Below are positions 13,884 to 19,072 of a stretch of DNA of 19,072 bases, one piece after another. The position numbers were made by a program, and so were the translations under genes. How positions within the stretch are numbered: position 1 is the stretch's first letter; every line of letters begins with the position of its first letter. Source of the stretch: Bog-756 sp050011635 (GTDB taxonomy: Bacteria; Actinomycetota; Acidimicrobiia; Acidimicrobiales; RAAP-2); NCBI GenBank assembly GCA_050011635.1, contig JBEKIU010000062.1:1-19072 (forward strand). The letters are read 5' to 3'. Under the pieces are notes generated by a model. It was not told where the DNA came from and did not search any database. It worked only from the letters and a program-made list of their open reading frames with translations.

Positions 13884-15089
13884 TCACCGGAGCTGGTCGA
13901 CATGGCGCACACGTCCCTCGTCCCGAGCGAAGAGCACGTCGTTGTAGCCCTGTCCCGGACCCACCATCTCGAAGGTGATGGGTGGAACGAAGGTCAGGTA
14001 GAGCGCCCGGCGACCGGATGCCCGGTGATCGGTGGGAGGAGGAGCGGCATGGAGCGTGTGGCCGAAGTGAACCGTTACATCGCCCGGTTCCGTCGATAAC
14101 GGGACCGTCGGCAGGCGTTGTGCCTCCTTCGGACGAGGAAGCCGGGACGTGCCCTGATGTGAGCCCGCGATCATCAGGAGCTGGCCCGACGCGGCAGATG
14201 CCGGATCGAGCTGGATCCCCACGTTGAGCATGGGGCACTTGACCGGGTGTCCGCCCATGCCGCAGTCGCGGTGCCAGGGGAGGTCGGCCAGACCGTCGGA
14301 GGCGCCCGGGACCTTGATGACGACACTGTTCCCATCCAGACGATCGCGCGCGTCGCGGAGCTGGGGACCGCCGAGGGCGGCGATGCGGGCAAACCGCGGG
14401 TCGTGACCCAGGCCGGCGATGTGTTCCGACTGGTCGTTCAGGTAATTGACCCTGTTGCACACATCTCGACCTTCGACGGTCGTCCACCACGAGCGCCGAT
14501 CGTCGGGTCGGGCCGCCTCGACGGCCACGGCGACATCGGCCCGCAGGGCTTGGACCTCGTCCGCGTCCAGGACCCGCCGCAGATGGACGAACCCGGCCCG
14601 CCTCAAGAAGTCGGCGATCTCCTCCTCGGGATCGGCGAGGTCGAAGGTTCGATCGAGGTCGAGCGGCCGTCCCCGGTCGTCGCACACTGTCGGCGGAGCG
14701 TCGATGTCGTACATGGCCTGCCCGTGGAAGGCGACCCGCAGGGGTGGTTCCCATCTCACCAGCTGTCCGAAACTGCCCCGGGACACGGTGATCCGATCGG
14801 CGTAGAGCATGGCGAAGCAGGACCGGAGCTCCCACACGAAGGCGCACCACTCGTCATGGGCGAGCTCCACCACCGTGGCCGCGCTCTCAATTCCCGCCCC
14901 GACGGAGAAGGTGTGGGCACGGGGATGATACGTGTAGGCGCGACCATCGGGCAGCTTGAACGCGAGGGGTCGGACGAAATCCATGTCCGCGTCGGTGAAC
15001 ACCCGGCCCCGTTCCTGCAAGAGCGCGGGGAGCTCGTCCTGATGGAACTTGTCGAAGTCGATCGGTCCGAATCGCTCAGATTCCACCAC
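13884..15089 (-). CDS. Phytanoyl-CoA dioxygenase-family protein with N-terminal extension, 401 aa
   Basis: A non-haem Fe(II)/2-oxoglutarate oxygenase that should hydroxylate a small or lipid-like substrate while decarboxylating 2-oxoglutarate. The iron ligands fit H273 and D275 (PWHRDCG) and the distal H347 (HTLHAAP); Arg360/361 before ALYLTF fits the 2-oxoglutarate salt bridge. The catalytic domain covers about residues 155-375. Residues 1-140 are an extra domain (AHTFSVGAGIESAATVVELA, VRWEPPLRVAFHGQ) that has some flavour of a lipid-binding domain, but I cannot identify it. The start is a GTG at 15089 with another GTG next to it. It lies 64 bp downstream of an SDR on the same strand, so an oxygenase-dehydrogenase pathway is plausible. 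Substrate unknown. Confidence 0.85.
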   Translation of the reverse strand: MVESERFGPIDFDKFHQDELPALLQERGRVFTDADMDFVRPLAFKLPDGRAYTYHPRAHTFSVGAGIESAATVVELAHDEWCAFVWELRSCFAMLYADRITVSRGSFGQLVRWEPPLRVAFHGQAMYDIDAPPTVCDDRGRPLDLDRTFDLADPEEEIADFLRRAGFVHLRRVLDADEVQALRADVAVAVEAARPDDRRSWWTTVEGRDVCNRVNYLNDQSEHIAGLGHDPRFARIAALGGPQLRDARDRLDGNSVVIKVPGASDGLADLPWHRDCGMGGHPVKCPMLNVGIQLDPASAASGQLLMIAGSHQGTSRLPRPKEAQRLPTVPLSTEPGDVTVHFGHTLHAAPPPTDHRASGRRALYLTFVPPITFEMVGPGQGYNDVLFARDEGRVRHVDQLR

Positions 15090-15153
15090 ATCAACGTAGT
15101 CGCGGGCCGCCGACGGTGTGATCAGGCGGCGACGCCCTGCTGGCGGCCCGTGT

Positions 15154-15936
15154 TCAGTGCTGGCCGAAGATCTGGTCGAAGATCCCGTCGATCCCCGAGC
15201 CGTGCAGTGTCATCCCCCCGTCGACGACGATGTTCTGCCCAGTGATGAAACGCGCCATGTCCGAGCACAGGAAGACCACGACGTCGGCGATGTCCTCGGG
15301 CTGCCCGATGCGGCCGACGGGTGTGGTTCGCTCGTAACGTTCCTTCTCGTGGGGCAGGAATTTCAACAGAGGCTGGGTCAGCGCGGTCAGGATCATCCCC
15401 GGTGCCACTGAATTCACCCGGATCTGTGGCCCGTACTCGAGTGCGGCCGACGCGGTAATAGCGGCAACACCGGCTTTTGCCGCCGAGTAGGGTGCCTCTC
15501 CGGCGGCCGGCCGCGTGCCGCTGATGGATGACGTCGAGACGACGCTCCCACCCCCCGACGCTCGGATGTGCGGTATCGCGGCGCGGAACCCGAGGTACAC
15601 GCCGGTCAGGTTGACGGCCAGTAACCGGTTCCACTCTTCGAGCGGCCATTCGTGCAGCGCCGACTGGTTGCCGGTGCCTGCATTGTTGAACAGCGTGGTG
15701 AGGCCGCCCATCGCCTTGACCGCGTCATCGACTGCGGCGGACAAGGCGTCGGGATCGGTGACGTCGGCCACATGGGCGGTTCCTTCGATCTCGTCGGCGA
15801 CCTCTTGAGCCGCGTCTCCGTTGACATCTATCACCGCCACCCTGGCGCCCTCTTCCGCCATCCGGCGGGCCGTGGCCCGCCCGATGCCCGAGGCGCCCCC
15901 CGTCACCACCGCGCGCCGGCCTTCCAGTAGTCCCAT
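15154..15936 (-). CDS. Short-chain dehydrogenase/reductase (SDR), 260 aa
   Basis: A classical SDR that oxidises or reduces an alcohol/ketone with NAD(P)(H). The cofactor motif TGGASGIG is at 12-19, D37 in VAVIDVN at the end of strand 2 suggests NAD preference, NNAG is at 84-87, and the catalytic residues are S137, Y150 and K154 (YSAAK). The typical C-terminal segment ITGQNIVVDGG (231-241) is present. The ATG at 15936 has AAGGAGG six bases upstream; the longer frame to 16251 runs over the promoter and into the divergent gene. It precedes the dioxygenase gene by 64 bp and is divergent from the second SDR across 136 bp. Substrate cannot be told from sequence. Confidence 0.92.
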   Translation of the reverse strand: MGLLEGRRAVVTGGASGIGRATARRMAEEGARVAVIDVNGDAAQEVADEIEGTAHVADVTDPDALSAAVDDAVKAMGGLTTLFNNAGTGNQSALHEWPLEEWNRLLAVNLTGVYLGFRAAIPHIRASGGGSVVSTSSISGTRPAAGEAPYSAAKAGVAAITASAALEYGPQIRVNSVAPGMILTALTQPLLKFLPHEKERYERTTPVGRIGQPEDIADVVVFLCSDMARFITGQNIVVDGGMTLHGSGIDGIFDQIFGQH

Positions 15937-16072
15937 CGATGCCTCCTTGCCTAGGGTGACGACGCTACTGGCAAGATTCGGCATCGGCTCTGCGTTCTGC
16001 CACGGTGCGATCTGGCGGTATGGATAGGATTCGGGCCGACACCACCTACGGGAAAGAGACGGAGACGCGCCC

Positions 16073-16903
16073 GTGGATATCACAGGAAGTGCCCTGGTCA
16101 CCGGGGCCAGTCGAGGGATCGGCCGGTCGGTCGCCATCGAGCTGGCCGATCGCGGGTTCGACACGGTGGCGACGATGCGCCGCCCGGAGGACGGTGCCGA
16201 TCTGGTCGCGGCCACCAGCGGCCGCATCACCGTGGCCCACCTGGACGTCACCGATCCCGACAGCTACGACCTGCCCGGCGACCTCCGGGTGGTCGTGAAC
16301 AACGCCGGCGTCGATTCCGAGTACCTGCCCGTCGAACACGGCAATCTGGATGATTGGCGCGCACTGTTCGAGACCAACGTCCTCGGCGTGGTCGGGATCA
16401 TCACTGCCGCCATCCCGGTGCTTCGGGCCAATCGGCCGGGGGTGATCTGCAACATCTCGTCCTCCTCGATCTTCGCCGCCGTGCCGTTCTATTCGGCCTA
16501 CCGGGCCACCAAGGCGGCCGTCTCCGCCCTGGGGGACAGCCTCCGGGTGGAGCTGGAGCCATCCGGCATACGGGTGGTGGAGATCCTCCCGGGTCCTGTG
16601 GACACCGACATGTTCCAGCTGAGCACGGGCGAGCAGGCAGCGACCCGGTTCGAACGGTACCGGGGGATGGCCGATCAGGCGGCCACGCTTCGAAGGGAGG
16701 CCGCCGACCCGCTGGTCTCGTCACCTGCGGACGCGGCCGTGCTCATCGTTGATGCCATTCTCGATGACGGTGGACCGATGCGTTATGGCTGTGACCCGTT
16801 GTCCATCGGCCTGCTCGACCTCTGGCGGCAATCCGACGACGAGACCATGTTCGAGCTGACCGGCCGCTCGTTCATCGTTCCTGTCGATTCGACCGACCGG
16901 TGA
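16073..16903 (+). CDS. Short-chain dehydrogenase/reductase (SDR), 276 aa
   Basis: A second classical SDR, started at GTG 16073 with GGAGA about nine bases upstream. The cofactor motif TGASRGIG is at 10-17. Strand 2 ends in ATMRRPED, whose Arg residues suggest NADP rather than NAD. NNAG is at 76-79 and the catalytic S130, Y143 and K147 (YRATK) are present. The C-terminal half (PGPVDTDMF, then a helical tail) resembles the retinol-dehydrogenase-like/oxidoreductase group rather than the FabG-like type next door. It diverges from the other SDR and converges with the mannosidase, whose stop codon is only 24 bp away. The different cofactor preference would let the two SDRs act on different steps or directions; this is inference. 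Confidence 0.9.
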   Translation: MDITGSALVTGASRGIGRSVAIELADRGFDTVATMRRPEDGADLVAATSGRITVAHLDVTDPDSYDLPGDLRVVVNNAGVDSEYLPVEHGNLDDWRALFETNVLGVVGIITAAIPVLRANRPGVICNISSSSIFAAVPFYSAYRATKAAVSALGDSLRVELEPSGIRVVEILPGPVDTDMFQLSTGEQAATRFERYRGMADQAATLRREAADPLVSSPADAAVLIVDAILDDGGPMRYGCDPLSIGLLDLWRQSDDETMFELTGRSFIVPVDSTDR

Positions 16904-16927
16904 TCCGGCTGCGTCCGGCCCGATCCC

Positions 16928-19072
16928 CTACGTTGCTGCTGGTTCGAGGACGAGGGTGACGATTTCGAACGGCGAGACGTCCAGGGCAACCTCGTCGTCA
17001 CGCACGGGGATCTCGTGCCGCTCCCGTTCGAGCAGATCGGAGAGGGCTGCCCGACGGAGCTTCCACGGGGCCCGGACGGTGACCGGACCCCGCTTCCCCC
17101 AGGCCTCGTAGAGCCGGACGACCAGCGCGTCAGGCCTGTCGTCGGCGCGTTTGACGGCCTCGATGACGACGTGGGCGGTGTCGAGGGAGAGCAGTGAACG
17201 AGTGGGTGCGAACGCGCCCTCGTGCGGGGAGGTACCGACCGTCCGGATCGGCACGTTGAGGTCGTAGCCGGCGTCGATCACCCCTGCGCCGCGTAGATCG
17301 CCCACGTGGGGGAGCAGGCGGTACGTGAACCGGTGGTGCCCGCGATCGGCCAGCGGGTCGGGCCAGGTCGGGGCCCGCAGCAACGACAGCCGGATGACAT
17401 TGCCCGAAATGTCATGGCCGTACTTGGAATCGTTGAGTAGGGCCACCCCGTACCCGGGCTCGGACAGGTCGACCCACTTGTGGGCACAGACTTCGAAGCG
17501 GGCGACGTCCCAGCTGGTGTTGGCATGGGTGGGCCGCTCGACGTGGCCGTACTGGATCTCATAGGTGGCCCGCAGGCTGCGCACGTCGACCGGGAAGGAG
17601 ACCTTGAGGAGCCGGTTCGTCTCGTGCCATTCGACCTCGGTGTCGAACTGGATGTGGCGCGAGCCGGCATCGAGCCGGATCACCTGGGTCAGTGACGAGT
17701 CGCCGAACCGGCGGGTGACCCGGATGCCGGCGCGGAGAGGTCCGTCCTCCACCATGTCGACCGATTCGACCTCCACCAGGTCGATCGACTGCTCGAGCGC
17801 GAACCGGTCGATGTCCCAGGCGTCGTAGAAGTTGGGGTAGTCGGGATGGAGCTGGAAGTGGTTTCCCCGCTCCCCGGGAGCCAAGACCTGCCGTTCGGCC
17901 GACTTGTCGTAGATGGAGGACAGCAGACCGTCCTTGTCGAGCTCGATGCGTAGGTGATCGTTCTCGAGGAATGTCGGTGTGACGGAGACAGCGACTGGGG
18001 CCACAGGGTCGCCACCGGGGGGGCCGACGGTCACCAGGTCGTAGACCTGGAAGCCGCAGGGAGGAACGGTGGCTTCGAAGATCGCGCTGCCGTCGGCGCC
18101 GCGCTGGACCGGGTGTGGCCGGCCAGAGGAGTCGACGGCGGCTGTGACGCCCTCGGGTGCATCGACGGTGATCAGTTCGCGGCGACCATGGGAGAGCGAG
18201 TTGAAGGCCACCACCGGGAGCGTGCACGCGGTCGTATCGATGGCACCGACCACCAGTTCGAGGGCGCGGTCCGTCAGACGCCCGGTCTCATCCAGGATGT
18301 GGTCGTGATCGCGTGCGGTGTCCTCGTAGACCCAGTGAATTCCCGAGCCCGGGATGATGTCGTGGAACTGATGGACCAGGAGCAGCTTCCAGAGATCGTC
18401 GAGCTGATCGCTCGGGTCGTCGGGATCGGGGGCCAGCGACGACCACAACTCGCAATCCCGCAGGGCGAACTCGGCGCGGCGGTTGCCCAGCTTGGTGGCC
18501 GCCTGGGTGGTGTAGGTGCCCCGGTGGTACTCCAGGTAGAGCTCACCGGCCCAGACCGGTGGATCGGCGATCTCCGCCTCTGCCTCGGTGAAGAACGAAC
18601 GTGCGCTCTCCATGGTGAGCCGTGGCATCCCGTCCATGTCGCTGAGCCGCTGAGCTGATTCGAGCATCTCGGCTGTCGGCCCGCCGCCGCCGTCACCCCA
18701 CCCGAAGAGATAGAGGGACCGGGATGCACGGTCGTGATCCTTGAAATTCTCGACTCCGAATCGGAGCTCGCGGGCACTGACGTTGCCGCCATAGGTGTCG
18801 GCAGGAGGGAAATGGGTGAACACCCGGGAACCGTCGATGCCCTCCCACAGGAAGCTGTGGTGGGGGAGGACGTTGTACTGGTTCCAGGACAGCTTCTGGG
18901 TGAGGAACCAGCGGATGCCACTCTGCCGCATGATCTGGGGGAGCGCGGCCGAGTAGCCGAAGACATCGGGCAGCCACACGTCTTCGGTCTCGATCCCGAA
19001 TTCGCGCCGATGGAACTGCTTGCCGTAGAAGATCTGGCGGACCAGCGATTCACCGGAGGGAATGTTGCAGTC
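16928..19072 (-). CDS. GH38 alpha-mannosidase (N-terminus outside window), at least 714 aa
   Basis: The frame is open from the right edge to the TAG/TAA-side stop at 16928 and is in phase at 19072, so the 5' end is missing. The visible N-terminal part contains WLPDVFGYSAALPQI, in which the Asp at visible residue 36 is the GH38 catalytic nucleophile. YLEYHRGTYTTQ at about 179-190 marks the alpha-mannosidase middle domain, and the remaining 400 or more residues form the C-terminal beta domains. The motif types are those of bacterial class-II alpha-mannosidases that release mannose from glycans or mannosides. About 250-300 N-terminal residues should lie outside. No signal peptide can be judged. 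No transporter or regulator is next to it here. Confidence 0.92.
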   Translation of the reverse strand, partial: DCNIPSGESLVRQIFYGKQFHRREFGIETEDVWLPDVFGYSAALPQIMRQSGIRWFLTQKLSWNQYNVLPHHSFLWEGIDGSRVFTHFPPADTYGGNVSARELRFGVENFKDHDRASRSLYLFGWGDGGGGPTAEMLESAQRLSDMDGMPRLTMESARSFFTEAEAEIADPPVWAGELYLEYHRGTYTTQAATKLGNRRAEFALRDCELWSSLAPDPDDPSDQLDDLWKLLLVHQFHDIIPGSGIHWVYEDTARDHDHILDETGRLTDRALELVVGAIDTTACTLPVVAFNSLSHGRRELITVDAPEGVTAAVDSSGRPHPVQRGADGSAIFEATVPPCGFQVYDLVTVGPPGGDPVAPVAVSVTPTFLENDHLRIELDKDGLLSSIYDKSAERQVLAPGERGNHFQLHPDYPNFYDAWDIDRFALEQSIDLVEVESVDMVEDGPLRAGIRVTRRFGDSSLTQVIRLDAGSRHIQFDTEVEWHETNRLLKVSFPVDVRSLRATYEIQYGHVERPTHANTSWDVARFEVCAHKWVDLSEPGYGVALLNDSKYGHDISGNVIRLSLLRAPTWPDPLADRGHHRFTYRLLPHVGDLRGAGVIDAGYDLNVPIRTVGTSPHEGAFAPTRSLLSLDTAHVVIEAVKRADDRPDALVVRLYEAWGKRGPVTVRAPWKLRRAALSDLLERERHEIPVRDDEVALDVSPFEIVTLVLEPAAT

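Noticed and set aside
13504..14850. 448-residue minus-strand open frame
   Set aside because: It reads through the tRNA-Gly gene and shadows the dioxygenase in another frame; the composition is Arg-rich. Only a short 3' segment is kept as a low-confidence candidate.
14247..15245. 332-residue plus-strand open frame
   Set aside because: It is antisense to the dioxygenase gene, which has clear catalytic motifs. The plus-strand translation shows no domain.

Overview
The window is a high-GC stretch of bacterial chromosome, most likely from an actinomycete and probably from Acidimicrobiia or a close relative. The evidence is the GC-rich codon use, frequent GTG and TTG starts, actinobacterial families (YCII/DGPF protein with an ECF42-type sigma factor, MOSC-reductase fusion, GYD protein), and a secreted protein ending in 'GYWLVxxDGGxFxFGDAxFxGSMGG' repeats. 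I know those repeats mainly from Acidimicrobiia envelope proteins. The taxon is an inference; there is no rRNA or marker gene here.

Positions 1-4100 look like accessory DNA. They hold the C-terminal end of a GH5-like hydrolase, several small unrecognised genes, a GYD-domain gene broken by a one-base deletion, a two-gene minus-strand operon of unknown function, a GNAT acetyltransferase, and two gene-poor gaps. The second gap carries a possible decayed coding sequence on the minus strand. Positions 4101-6503 encode an 800-residue secreted protein: signal peptide, GH5/clan-A-like hydrolase domain, Ig-like domain and a C-terminal repeat domain.

Positions 6550-8839 hold two minus-strand genes: a MOSC/FAD/NAD/[2Fe-2S] fusion oxidoreductase and a small Cys/His-rich protein. 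Positions 9070-11786 are a plus-strand block with a DGPF (YCII) protein, an ECF42-type sigma factor with its long C-terminal extension, and an epoxide hydrolase. A candidate sigma-factor target promoter lies just upstream of the DGPF gene. Positions 11971-13481 are a divergent pair, a membrane-anchored YceI protein (minus) and a TetR regulator (plus). The pair shares an intergenic region with three related palindromes placed on recognisable promoter elements, which is the clearest regulatory logic in the window.

The rest is a tRNA-Gly(CCC), a phytanoyl-CoA-dioxygenase-like enzyme with a long N-terminal extension, an SDR upstream of it on the same strand, a divergent second SDR, and a GH38 alpha-mannosidase that runs off the right edge. 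Most of this is ordinary metabolism. I found no CRISPR array, phage module, insertion sequence or defence system, and nothing I would call a clearly new system. The best leads are the TetR/YceI operator architecture, the ECF42 promoter, the unusual GH5-like active site, and the unknown two-gene operon.
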